A DNA stretch of 64,000 nt. Source: JAPPHA01 sp965242975. GTDB lineage: Bacteria > Pseudomonadota > Alphaproteobacteria > Rhodobacterales > Rhodobacteraceae. The DNA is taken from contig CBDETS010000007.1 in assembly GCA_965242975.1 (NCBI GenBank), positions 3,224,001-3,288,000 on the forward strand, read 5' to 3'. Under the pieces are notes generated by a model. The model saw only the letters and a list, made by a program, of their open reading frames with translations, made no database searches and was not told where the DNA came from. Positions within the stretch are counted from its first letter, which is position 1, and the number at the start of each line of letters is the position of its first letter. Below are positions 8,008 to 16,189 of the stretch, one piece after another. The translations under genes were made by a program, and so were the position numbers.

Positions 8008-9294
8008 ATGCATCCAGAGCTGAAGGCACATCCCGAGTACTTCCGGAAAGAGATCGTCCGACTTGCGGACAACGTCTACATGGCGTTCGGCTATGCGGCT
8101 TCCAACGTCTTCATGATTGTGGGCGACGCGGGCGTTGTCATCATCGACACCTCCGAAACGACCACAGCGGCGGAAAATATCCTGTCGGAGTTCCGAAAAA
8201 TTACAGACCTGCCGGTGGACACGATCATTTTCACTCATTCGCACCGTGACCACGTATCCGGGGCCAGCGTTTTTGCCGAAGGGGCGAGCCCGCAGATCCT
8301 GGCAAGCACCCGGTACTCGGACGACTCGCTTTTCGTCGCCTCGGCGCATCCGCGGCCTGTGAAGGCGATGGCCGCGCGTACCAAGCGCCAGTTCGGTATC
8401 GGGCTCTCGTATCCGGATGAAATCGTCGGAATAGGCGTCGGTCCGGGTGACCGCCCCCTCAAGGGCATGGGCGCCGGGTCGCTTCCACCAACCCGCCTCA
8501 TCGGCGACAACGGCGAAAAGACAACGCTGTGCGGCATTGAACTCGAGCTTGCGGTGGCTCCTGGCGAAACGCCGGATCACATGGTCGTTTGGTACCCGGA
8601 CAAGAAAGTCCTGATCTCGGGCGACAACTTCTACCGGTCCTTTCCAAACCTGTACGCCATCCGGGGAACCGCCTACCGCGACTTCGATGCCTGGGCCGAT
8701 TCGATGGACGTTCTCATGGCCTTCGAGGCCGAGGTGCTGGGGCCGGGTCACACCAAGGCGCTCTTTGGCGCCGACAACATCAAGCACGTGCTGACCGATT
8801 ACCGCGACGCCATCCGGCACGTGGTCGATGAAACCCGCAATGGCATGGACGCGGGGCTGACCATCGACGAACTGGCCCACTGCATTAAGCTTCCCGATCG
8901 ACTCGCCGAGAAGCCCTACTTGCGCGAATACTTCGGCCGCGTGGACTTCGCGGTCCGTGCCTATTTTGTCGGAACAATGGGTTGGTTTGACGGAAACCCG
9001 ACGGCGCTTGGCACTCTGTCGCCGCGTGCCGAAGCCGAACGGTTCATCAAGCTGGCTGGCGGGTCAGACGCAGTCCGCGCCGAAATCGAAAGTGCACGCG
9101 CAGATGGCGACCATCAATGGGCGCTGCAACTGATCGATCGTCTGATTTCAGCCGGCGATGATGCCGGGGCAGCCAGAAAAACGAAGGCGGCCGTCCTTCG
9201 CGACCACGCCGTTTCCCAGATAAACTGTCCGACGCGCCACTACTACATCCAGTGCGCGAAGGAACTCGAACAGGATGGACAGACCGAATCATGA
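8008..9294 (+). CDS. Type III alkylsulfatase-like metallo-beta-lactamase hydrolase
   Basis: A 428-residue enzyme of the SdsA1/YjcS alkylsulfatase family, which cleaves primary or secondary alkyl sulfates with a dinuclear zinc centre. The metal motif THSHRDHVSGA (residues 76-86) gives HxHxDH. SGDNFYRSFPNLYAIRG matches the family's conserved segment after the second metal site, and AYFVGTMGWFDGNPTAL matches the alkylsulfatase dimerisation domain. Full-length members are about 600-660 residues and end in an SCP2-like domain; this protein stops after the dimerisation domain. No signal peptide is visible. GAGAGGA precedes ATG 8008. The operator pair upstream ties it to the same regulon as the type I sulfatase. 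A divergent substrate class is possible because of the shortened C-terminus. Confidence 0.88.
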   Translation: MHPELKAHPEYFRKEIVRLADNVYMAFGYAASNVFMIVGDAGVVIIDTSETTTAAENILSEFRKITDLPVDTIIFTHSHRDHVSGASVFAEGASPQILASTRYSDDSLFVASAHPRPVKAMAARTKRQFGIGLSYPDEIVGIGVGPGDRPLKGMGAGSLPPTRLIGDNGEKTTLCGIELELAVAPGETPDHMVVWYPDKKVLISGDNFYRSFPNLYAIRGTAYRDFDAWADSMDVLMAFEAEVLGPGHTKALFGADNIKHVLTDYRDAIRHVVDETRNGMDAGLTIDELAHCIKLPDRLAEKPYLREYFGRVDFAVRAYFVGTMGWFDGNPTALGTLSPRAEAERFIKLAGGSDAVRAEIESARADGDHQWALQLIDRLISAGDDAGAARKTKAAVLRDHAVSQINCPTRHYYIQCAKELEQDGQTES

Positions 9295-9487
9295 TGCAGG
9301 AACGCTGCTGTTTCGACCAACCGGAATCGCCGGGCGCCGCAGGTCGCAGGTCCATCTGAGCAATGTGTTCACCGTACACGGAATTGCCTCTGGGCCGGGC
9401 ACCCCAACCAGACCGACTGCCCTGGAATTCGGTTGCGTGACGTGGCCCGTGTCGGGTGGGCCAACTCGGGCGGTGCACGCAAAGTAC

Positions 9488-9787
9488 CTACCATGTGTCG
9501 TGAAACTCGGTACTGCTTGTCTCAATTCTCGGCGGACCCTCCAACTGTGACGAAAACTGATTCCAGGCCGCTCGAATTCTGCCAGTTTGGGCATCGGCAA
9601 AGTGCTTGCCTCTCCAAACCGCGACAACCGCCCATGTGCCATCGTCGTTGGGAATGTGCGTGGTATTGATCAATCCTTCGATGTCTTCGGGCCGCAATGT
9701 CTTCCGCAATGCATTTTCGAACTCCCGTTGCCCCTCGGCAGTGTCAAACCCAGGTCCCATTTTATAGGTGGTACGCCGTATAAACAT
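9488..9787 (-). CDS. Small hypothetical protein
   Basis: A 99-residue protein starting at ATG 9787 with AAGGAGAG seven bases upstream, a good ribosome site. The sequence is soluble and looks like a small alpha/beta fold (MFIRRTTYKMGPGFDTAEG, then WAVVAVWRGKHFADAQTGRI and WNQFSSQLEGPP). The layout recalls dimeric ferredoxin-like stress or monooxygenase-fold proteins, but no signature is certain. It stands alone between the alkylsulfatase and SDR genes, transcribed toward the former. Confidence 0.6.
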   Translation of the reverse strand: MFIRRTTYKMGPGFDTAEGQREFENALRKTLRPEDIEGLINTTHIPNDDGTWAVVAVWRGKHFADAQTGRIRAAWNQFSSQLEGPPRIETSSTEFHDTW

Positions 9788-10045
9788 GCGGAACTCTCCT
9801 TCCACCAAATGCGGTTACAGTGGGCGATCTCCATCAGTGAGGCTTTCGCCTGGCGGATCACCGTCACGACGGCAGGTTCCGGGCCGCGGTCCAGAGCCGG
9901 TGCCCGCCGACACCGAACCCGCCGACATCGGCAACCATGCCCAACGATCAGGCATGACGACCCGTGGTCATCCGGTACTCATCATGGCCCGGAAAGGTTG
10001 GCTGAACAACCTTTGGCGTCTTGAGTCTGACCAGAAACCCGACGA

Positions 10046-10702
10046 TTACCAGGCGATCGGTTTGCGGTCGCGGAAGAACCTTCCGGAAGGCCCGTCTTCG
10101 CCCAGCGTCGCAAGCCAGATGGCCGTGTCCGCACCTTCCTCGGGTGAGCGGCTTGCGCCCATACCGCCCATGCGGGTGCGCACCCAACCCGGGCACATTG
10201 CGTTGACCTTGACGGTATTCGGTACGGAGCGGGCCACGGAGACAGTCAGAGCATTGAGCGCAGCTTTAGCCACGCCATATGCGCCCGGCCCCGCAACCCC
10301 TTCGGAGAATGCCCCCCAACCCGAGGAGACGTTTACCACCCGGCCAAAGCCCTGTTTCGCCATGATCGGGATCAGATGATGCATCAAGAAGTAAGGGCCG
10401 TGAACCATTACTGCCAAGGACTCCTCGAAGTCCCGAGGGTCACTCAGGATGCCGCCGGATCCCAGGACGCCTGCGTTGTTGATGAGAACGTCCACCCGTC
10501 CGGCCTGCTTCACTGCATTTGCGATGCTGGAATTATCGGAAACATCCAGTTCCAGGGCAATCGCACCAATTCGACGGGCCGCCTTCTCACCTGACGACAC
10601 GTCGCGTGCGCCAAGCATGACTTCATGGCCCTGGTCGATCAACCCCTTGGCAATCGCAAATCCGATTCCGCGGTTGCCGCCAGTGACGAGCGCGCGTCTC
10701 AT
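10046..10702 (-). CDS. Short-chain dehydrogenase/reductase (SDR)
   Basis: A 218-residue classical SDR oxidoreductase. TGGNRGIGFAIA (residues 6-17) is the Rossmann TGxxxGxG motif, NNAG is the structural motif, SSGWGAF supplies the catalytic serine, and YGVAK gives the Tyr-Lys pair. It starts at ATG 10702, 10 bp downstream of the SnoaL-like gene, so the two are probably co-transcribed. Substrate unknown. The protein is slightly shorter than typical 240-260 residue SDRs, mainly in the C-terminal substrate loop. Confidence 0.9.
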   Translation of the reverse strand: MRRALVTGGNRGIGFAIAKGLIDQGHEVMLGARDVSSGEKAARRIGAIALELDVSDNSSIANAVKQAGRVDVLINNAGVLGSGGILSDPRDFEESLAVMVHGPYFLMHHLIPIMAKQGFGRVVNVSSGWGAFSEGVAGPGAYGVAKAALNALTVSVARSVPNTVKVNAMCPGWVRTRMGGMGASRSPEEGADTAIWLATLGEDGPSGRFFRDRKPIAW

Positions 10703-10712
10703 GTCCACTCTC

Positions 10713-11084
10713 TCAATCGGCGTACTGAAGGGACATTCGCGTGATCTTTCCCTCGTCATTCCACCAGTAGGAATAGTGTACCACCCAACTCAACCATTTC
10801 ACCTCGGTCTTGGCATAGCCCGCCGCCATTTCGAGGATCTGGCGGTGCACGAAGGAATCACCATTCCCGATCACCTCCCGCAACGCCCAGGCACGGATCG
10901 CGTCATGTCCCCTGAAAGTACGCGAAACATCGATCATCTCCGCGTCTTCGGTGAAACAAGCCACATATGCATCGATGTCCTTGGCGTTCGTGCTGACTTG
11001 ATAGCATGCGATTGCGGTCGGCAGCTCGTCATCCGCGATTGCAGAGCCAGCGACAAGGATCGCGGCAGCCAACATGTGTTTCAT
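10713..11084 (-). CDS. Exported SnoaL/NTF2-like protein
   Basis: 123 residues. A hydrophobic N-terminus (KHMLAAAILVAGSAIAD) looks like a signal peptide, then an NTF2-like domain: ELPTAIACYQVSTNAKDIDA, YVACFTEDAEMIDVSRTF and RGHDAIRAWALREVIG match the SnoaL-type start, where small polyketide-cyclase-like or unknown-function proteins fold as a cone. It is the first gene of a two-gene unit with the SDR. Function unknown. Confidence 0.8.
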   Translation of the reverse strand: MKHMLAAAILVAGSAIADDELPTAIACYQVSTNAKDIDAYVACFTEDAEMIDVSRTFRGHDAIRAWALREVIGNGDSFVHRQILEMAAGYAKTEVKWLSWVVHYSYWWNDEGKITRMSLQYAD

Positions 11085-11189
11085 CTGGATGCCCCCGGAT
11101 TTCAGGCACAGAACGGGTCACGTAGACAGATGCCTTGACGTCCAACGGAGCACCTGTCAACGCCCGATCTCCGTCCCCTGACATGATCA

Positions 11190-11690
11190 TGAGTTGCCAG
11201 AACCGGCTGGCTGCCTCAGACCCGAAACACAGGCAAGTTCGGACAGCATCCTGGGGCACGCCGTATCGCCGCACAAACACGCACGTGAGTGCGGCCGGTC
11301 GGGCCATTCCGCCGGTCCCGCCGATCGGACCCAGGAAACTCCTGGCCGTCGTCCATCCCCAGGGCTGACTCCAGGTACAGTTGTCGCCCGTTCTCGATTT
11401 GCGTCGAGCGCCCGGCCGTGCGGAACTGCAAGCGCTTCATCCGGCCCATGTATCGACCGAACATCCTTCGGTTCATCAGGAGATGCGCCGCACGATGCCG
11501 ATGGCGACACCGGTGGCGCCAATGCCGATTCGCCCACAGGTCGGAGGTGCACGTGCCCGGCGTAGCACGTGCCAAACCCGGAAATTTCACGGGTCTTTGG
11601 CACGCGCACGTCGTCGACAGTGATGTCGGCCATCTTGCCGACCATAATTGAGCGCAGCCTTGGAAATCGCCTCACTTGAGATTCTGCATG
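11190..11690 (-). pseudogene. Acyl-CoA dehydrogenase remnant with frameshifts
   Basis: Pieces of one acyl-CoA dehydrogenase are spread over three minus-strand frames in the expected order. ADITVDDVRVPKTREISGFG (about 11640-11580) is the mid-domain segment. RIGIGATGVAIGIVRRIS, ending in a stop, lies near 11530-11475. RRMFGRYMGRMKRLQF and IENGRQLYLESALGMDDG (about 11475-11340) are the C-terminal helical domain. At least two frameshifts separate them and the N-terminal half of the family is absent. It lies between dapB and the SnoaL-like gene. Reading the family from order and motifs is inference, but the combination is distinctive. Confidence 0.68.
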
Positions 11691-11922
11691 CCGTGACCGG
11701 ACCGGGAAATCCCGGGTTCATGACCGCCGCACTTCCTGTGCGCCGGATTACGTCCTTCCAGCGGAGGACTCATCATCCCCATGAAGCGGGCGCATGCCGC
11801 GCACAGACGCTCATCCTGCATTCGGCCATCATCGGGAGACGCACGGATGGCCATTGACCGGTCACCGGGCCAGCGCGGCACCCGGGTCGGTCACCGTACC
11901 TTGCAGGGTCTTTCCGGAAACG

Positions 11923-12756
11923 TCAGCCTGGAGCCTCTGTCGGATTCGCGAACCCGAGGACATGAGTCATGTCGTATGCCCCCGACGGCTGGCCCTGTCC
12001 CCACAAGGCCGCCTTGAGCGCTCCCCGGGCAAAGATGCGGCGGTCACTCGCAATGTGACGGAGAACTATTCGTTCTCCGTCGGCAGCGAAAATGACGTCG
12101 TGTTCGCCGACGACGTCACCGCCCCGCACGACACTGAAACCGACACCGCCACGTGGCCGTGGCCCGGTAATCCCGTCCCGTGCCCGCACGCCGATATCCT
12201 CAAGCCTCCGACCGCGCCCGTCGGCCGCCGCCTCGCCCAGCATGAGCGCGGTTCCTGACGGGGCATCGATCTTGTGCCGGTGATGGGTCTCGACGACCTC
12301 GATGTCGAAATCCTCGTCAAGGGCCCTGGCAACCTGCCTGGTGACCTGAACAAGCAAATTGACCCCCAGGCTCATGTTGCCCGCCCGGATGATCGGCGTA
12401 TGAAACGCAGCAGCCGCAATTCGTTCGAGGTCACTGACTGTCAGACCCGTTGTTCCGATGACGTGAACGGCGTGCGCCTGGGCCGCGAGTTCCGCATGGG
12501 TTACGGTTGACGCGGGTGTCGTGAAATCAATGATCGCGTGCGTACGCGCGAAAACGTCGAGCGGATCGTCGGTAACCTCGATTCCCTTCCGAGGTCCTCC
12601 CATGCACGTTCCGAGATCGCAACCGACCCATGGGTGTCCCGGGTGTTCCGTTGCGCCGGCCAGGGACACCCGGTCGTCGGCCAGGACCGTCTCGATTACC
12701 ATTTGTCCCATCCGGCCCGCCGCGCCGACGACGGTTACCGCTGTTCGTTCGGACAT
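11923..12756 (-). CDS. dapB: 4-hydroxy-tetrahydrodipicolinate reductase
   Basis: A 277-residue enzyme of lysine and diaminopimelate synthesis, reducing the dihydrodipicolinate intermediate with NAD(P)H. GAAGRMGQM (residues 11-19) is the dinucleotide site, IDFTTP is the core Rossmann motif, and EVVETHHRHKIDAPSGTA is the DapB signature with the catalytic His-His and Lys. Length is normal. It is divergent from rbfA, with a 118-bp gap that must hold both promoters. Confidence 0.97.
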   Translation of the reverse strand: MSERTAVTVVGAAGRMGQMVIETVLADDRVSLAGATEHPGHPWVGCDLGTCMGGPRKGIEVTDDPLDVFARTHAIIDFTTPASTVTHAELAAQAHAVHVIGTTGLTVSDLERIAAAAFHTPIIRAGNMSLGVNLLVQVTRQVARALDEDFDIEVVETHHRHKIDAPSGTALMLGEAAADGRGRRLEDIGVRARDGITGPRPRGGVGFSVVRGGDVVGEHDVIFAADGERIVLRHIASDRRIFARGALKAALWGQGQPSGAYDMTHVLGFANPTEAPG

Positions 12757-12874
12757 TTCGATCCTCCGGCTTCAAGGCTGCCATGCCGTCCAGCCATGGA
12801 GCAAATCGTTGTATTCGGCAAGGCTTGCGTGATCGGATCGACTGAGTAGATTACCCGCAACCCGGGAGATCAGC

Positions 12875-13276
12875 ATGGCGAAACACGCAAAAGGGGCTTT
12901 CCGGTCGGCAGCTCCAAGCCAAAGGCAGCTTCGCGTCGGTGAACTGCTCAGGAGGGCGATTGCCGAAACCCTCGCCCGGGAAACCCTGTATGAACCCGAA
13001 CTCTCCGGAGCATCGGTCACGGTCAGTGAAGTTCGGCTGTCGACGGACTTGCGGCAGGCGCGCGTCTACGTGCTTCCGCTCGGCGGGCGAAATGTCGATG
13101 AGGTTGTCGACGCGCTCAACCGCAACCGATCCGAATTGAGGCGAATCGTCAATCGGGCGGTCACGTTGAAGTTCTCGCCGAATCTGCGGTTTGTCCCCGA
13201 CACATCCTTCGACAGGATGGACGAGACTCGCCGGCTGATGGATCTCGAGACGGTTCGCCGCGACATCCTGGCCTGA
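12875..13276 (+). CDS. rbfA: 30S ribosome-binding factor A
   Basis: 133 residues, the KH-like factor needed for late 30S maturation and 16S 5' end processing. The start QRQLRVGELLRRAIAETLAR is the conserved first helix, and VTVSEVRLSTDLRQARVYV is the core strand-helix unit. It is followed 17 bp later by truB, an arrangement common in alphaproteobacteria. Start ATG 12875 follows the upstream sequence CCGGGAG. Confidence 0.97.
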   Translation: MAKHAKGAFRSAAPSQRQLRVGELLRRAIAETLARETLYEPELSGASVTVSEVRLSTDLRQARVYVLPLGGRNVDEVVDALNRNRSELRRIVNRAVTLKFSPNLRFVPDTSFDRMDETRRLMDLETVRRDILA

Positions 13277-13293
13277 CGGGGGCATCGATCCGC

Positions 13294-14202
13294 ATGGGCG
13301 CCCCCAATACCGTCAGTGCCAGTGGCTGGCTGATCCTTGACAAGCCTGTCGGCCTGACATCGACGCGTGCCGTCGGTATCGTCAGACGCGCGTACGGAAT
13401 GCGCAAGGCCGGGCACGCAGGCACGCTGGACCCGGCCGCCTCCGGGGTACTTCCGATCGCGCTTGGCGAGGCGACCAAGACGGTGCCGTACGTCGTGGAC
13501 ACGGTGAAGATCTACAGGTTCACGATGCGCGTCGGACAGGCGACGGATACGGACGATGCCGAGGGCAAGATCATGTCCGAGACGCCCGTCCGCCCGTCCG
13601 ATGACGACCTGAGGACAGCGGCAGCGGGTTTCGTCGGCGAGATCGACCAGGAACCCCCCGCGTATTCGGCAATCAGGATTGACGGGAAACGCGCCTATTC
13701 CCTGGCCCGGTCCGGAAACCTGCCAAAGATTGCACCCAGGAGGGTCAGGATCGATCGAATCGAACTGCTGGCGCGTCCGGATCCCGATCACGCGGTCTTC
13801 GAAATGACCTGCGGAAAAGGCGTTTATGTCCGTGCCCTCGTACGTGATCTCGGGCGCGTGCTCGCCTGTCTCGGGCACGCTTGCGAGATCAGGCGTACCA
13901 GGACCGGGCCGTTTACGCTCGCAGACGCCACTCCTCTCGACAGTTTCCTGTCGTCTGGCGGGGATCGGCATGCCCAATATCTTCTCAAGCCCGAGGCCGG
14001 ACTCTCCGGAGTGCCTCGTGTCGACTGCCCTCCTGAAGATGCCGCCGTCATCAGAAACGGTTCACCGATCCCGTACCGGGGCCCGCAGACCGCACGGGGG
14101 ACCAAGGTATGGATCGCCAGCGAAGACCGGCTGATCGCGATCGCCGCCGTCCGCGACAACCGCCTTCACCCCGCGCGCGTTTTTGCGAAAGTCGGCGCAT
14201 GA
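13294..14202 (+). CDS. truB: tRNA pseudouridine-55 synthase
   Basis: 302 residues, converting U55 of tRNA to pseudouridine. GWLILDKPVGLTS is the N-terminal signature, and GHAGTLDPAASGVLP holds the catalytic Asp (residue 46). QEPPAYSAIRIDGKRAYSLAR and MTCGKGVYVRALVRDLG are further family motifs, with a PUA-like C-terminus. Its stop overlaps the start of the next gene (ATGA), so rbfA, truB and the DUF1643 gene form one unit. Confidence 0.97.
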   Translation: MGAPNTVSASGWLILDKPVGLTSTRAVGIVRRAYGMRKAGHAGTLDPAASGVLPIALGEATKTVPYVVDTVKIYRFTMRVGQATDTDDAEGKIMSETPVRPSDDDLRTAAAGFVGEIDQEPPAYSAIRIDGKRAYSLARSGNLPKIAPRRVRIDRIELLARPDPDHAVFEMTCGKGVYVRALVRDLGRVLACLGHACEIRRTRTGPFTLADATPLDSFLSSGGDRHAQYLLKPEAGLSGVPRVDCPPEDAAVIRNGSPIPYRGPQTARGTKVWIASEDRLIAIAAVRDNRLHPARVFAKVGA

Positions 14203-14729
14203 TTACCGGGCGGCACAAAGAGGCGGGAACGGACTCGGTCGCGATCTATTCGGACTGCGAGCGCTACCGGTACAGCCTGACCCGGGTCTGGGAACCGGGT
14301 CGTCCGCACGCCGTATTCATCATGCTGAATCCGTCGACGGCGACCGAATTCGCAAATGACCCGACTGTCGAACGCTGCGAGCGGCGGGCACGGAAGCTTG
14401 GATTCGGAGCGTTTCGGGTCTGCAACATATTCGCGTGGCGGAGCACCGATCCACGTGCGCTGCGCCGGCAGGCCGACCCGGTCGGACCGGACAATGACCA
14501 GGCAATCCTCGAAGGGTGCGAATGGGCCCGACAGGACACAGCCGGACGCGTCATCTGCGCCTGGGGCAATCACGGGGCCCTCCGGAACCGGGGCCGCGCG
14601 GTCGAGCAGTTCTTGCGTCACACGGGAGCATGTCTATTTCACCTCGGACTGACGTCAACGGGCCATCCCCGCCATCCGCTCTATGTCGGCTACGCCCGTC
14701 CGCTGGAAACATGGCGGGAGATACCATGA
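14199..14729 (+). CDS. DUF1643 domain protein
   Basis: 176 residues matching the DUF1643 family of unknown function: FIMLNPSTATEFANDPTVERC is the family core (starting about residue 42), then GAFRVCNIFAWRSTDP and VICAWGNHG. ATG 14199 overlaps the truB stop by four bases (ATGA), the reason for choosing this start over open upstream sequence. Translation is presumably coupled to truB. No enzymatic role is established for the family. Confidence 0.88.
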   Translation: MITGRHKEAGTDSVAIYSDCERYRYSLTRVWEPGRPHAVFIMLNPSTATEFANDPTVERCERRARKLGFGAFRVCNIFAWRSTDPRALRRQADPVGPDNDQAILEGCEWARQDTAGRVICAWGNHGALRNRGRAVEQFLRHTGACLFHLGLTSTGHPRHPLYVGYARPLETWREIP

Positions 14730-14881
14730 CATGACCGGACGGAAAGGCAGCCTGGCTTGTTACCGGATCCGGTGGTTTCGGAGAGTTGCGTGCACGGGGG
14801 CCGTTGACATGGCGATCCCGTTCGCCCGGGGCAAGGATCTTGCCCGGCGTTCCCGCCAGGTTCCCTGACCCGGGCCGGGCG

Positions 14882-15781
14882 ATGGCAGACAGGTCAAATG
14901 GACCCGGATACGGTACCGGAATACTGTGCGTCCTGCTTGCGGGCACGTTCTGGTCGCTCATGGCGCTTGCCGTCCGTTCGATCGACTCGGCCGCAACCTG
15001 GCAGATCCTCCTGTACAGGTCACTCGGACTGATCCCGGTTCTTTTCCTGTTCATCGCCATCCGCTCGGGCCGATCGCCGGTCACGGCGATCCGGCAAGCC
15101 GGACTTCCGGCGATCGTAGGCGCCGCCGGGCTGGTTGCCGCGTTTTCAGGAGGGATTTTCTCGATACAGGAGACAACTGTCGCAAACGCGGTATTTCTTT
15201 TTGCCACCGCTCCTCTCTTCACTGCCGTTCTCGCCTGGCCGGTTCTTGGCGAACGGGTCGGGAAGAGGACCTGGATCGCCGTGGGTGTCGGTTTCGTCGG
15301 GATCGTCATCATGGTCAACGAAGGGATCGCGCGGGGTGCACTGCTCGGAAACCTGGCTGCCGTGATTTCGGCCATTGGATTTGCGGTCTTTACCCTTTCG
15401 CTCCGATGGGGGCGGTTTTCCGACATGGCGTCGTCCGTCCTCCTCGCGGGAATCCTGTCACTTGCGGTCTCCGTCGCCATGTGCCTGCTGTTGCGGCAGT
15501 CCCTCTTGATCAGCGCCCATGATGTTGCGGTGTCGTTACTGATGGGTGCAGGTCTCCTTGGCTGCGGACTCACCATCTACACGATCGGGAGCCGCGCCGT
15601 CCCGGCGGCCGAACTCGCGCTGTTGGCAATGACGGAGGTCCTGCTGGCTCCTGTCTGGGTGTGGATCGTTCTCGGGGAAACCGCCGGGTTCTGGACCCTC
15701 TTCGGGGGCGCCATCCTCATGATCGCAATCGCCGGAAACGCCCTGGTCGGAATCAGGAACCTGCCCCGGGTCCGTGCCTGA
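14882..15781 (+). CDS. EamA/DMT-family transporter
   Basis: A 299-residue inner-membrane protein with about ten hydrophobic segments and two EamA repeats. The first opens with GILCVLLAGTFWSLMALAVR, and the second half ends with ELALLAMTEVLLAPVWVWIVLGE, a typical DMT motif. ATG 14882 lies shortly before TM1, so earlier in-frame starts that add a basic, non-homologous leader are rejected. Substrate unknown; DMT members usually export metabolites. It is separate from the truB unit by 152 bp. Confidence 0.92.
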   Translation: MADRSNGPGYGTGILCVLLAGTFWSLMALAVRSIDSAATWQILLYRSLGLIPVLFLFIAIRSGRSPVTAIRQAGLPAIVGAAGLVAAFSGGIFSIQETTVANAVFLFATAPLFTAVLAWPVLGERVGKRTWIAVGVGFVGIVIMVNEGIARGALLGNLAAVISAIGFAVFTLSLRWGRFSDMASSVLLAGILSLAVSVAMCLLLRQSLLISAHDVAVSLLMGAGLLGCGLTIYTIGSRAVPAAELALLAMTEVLLAPVWVWIVLGETAGFWTLFGGAILMIAIAGNALVGIRNLPRVRA

Positions 15782-15880
15782 GCCGCCGACCCGGTGGATC
15801 GCTTGCCGACCGCCCTCTCGACCAACGGCAATGACGTCCACCGGACCGGAACCGGTCCGCCCGGTCAATTCCTGCCAAGA

Positions 15881-16087
15881 TCAGAAATCGGCCACGATCC
15901 CGTTCTTTTCCCAATCGCCAAACCGGGTCGGTTCCGGGCCATCACGCCCACCGATCTCGACGGGCAAATCTTCCCGGGGCGCCGATTGCCGACGTATCCC
16001 GGCTTCCGCGATCGCACGTTTTCCCGCTTCCCGAATTCGCCGCCGTCGTGCAGAATCGCCCTCGTTGCCGTTCGATTCACGTGTCAT
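15881..16087 (-). CDS. DUF1674 / SDHAF4-like protein
   Basis: 68 residues. The C-terminus EIGGRDGPEPTRFGDWEKNG followed by IVADF matches DUF1674, the bacterial counterpart of the succinate dehydrogenase assembly factor SDHAF4, which binds flavinylated SdhA. The charged N-terminus (GDSARRRRIREAGKRAIAEA) is usual. It is divergent from rsmB, as in many Rhodobacterales-type genomes. Confidence 0.9.
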   Translation of the reverse strand: MTRESNGNEGDSARRRRIREAGKRAIAEAGIRRQSAPREDLPVEIGGRDGPEPTRFGDWEKNGIVADF

Positions 16088-16189
16088 GCGACTTCTCCCG
16101 GTTCCAAACGTATCGATACGGCCTGAACGGCAAGGAACGCGCCACCACCAGCTTCAACTCCGAACCGATCGGGTGACCGGAGTCTACCA

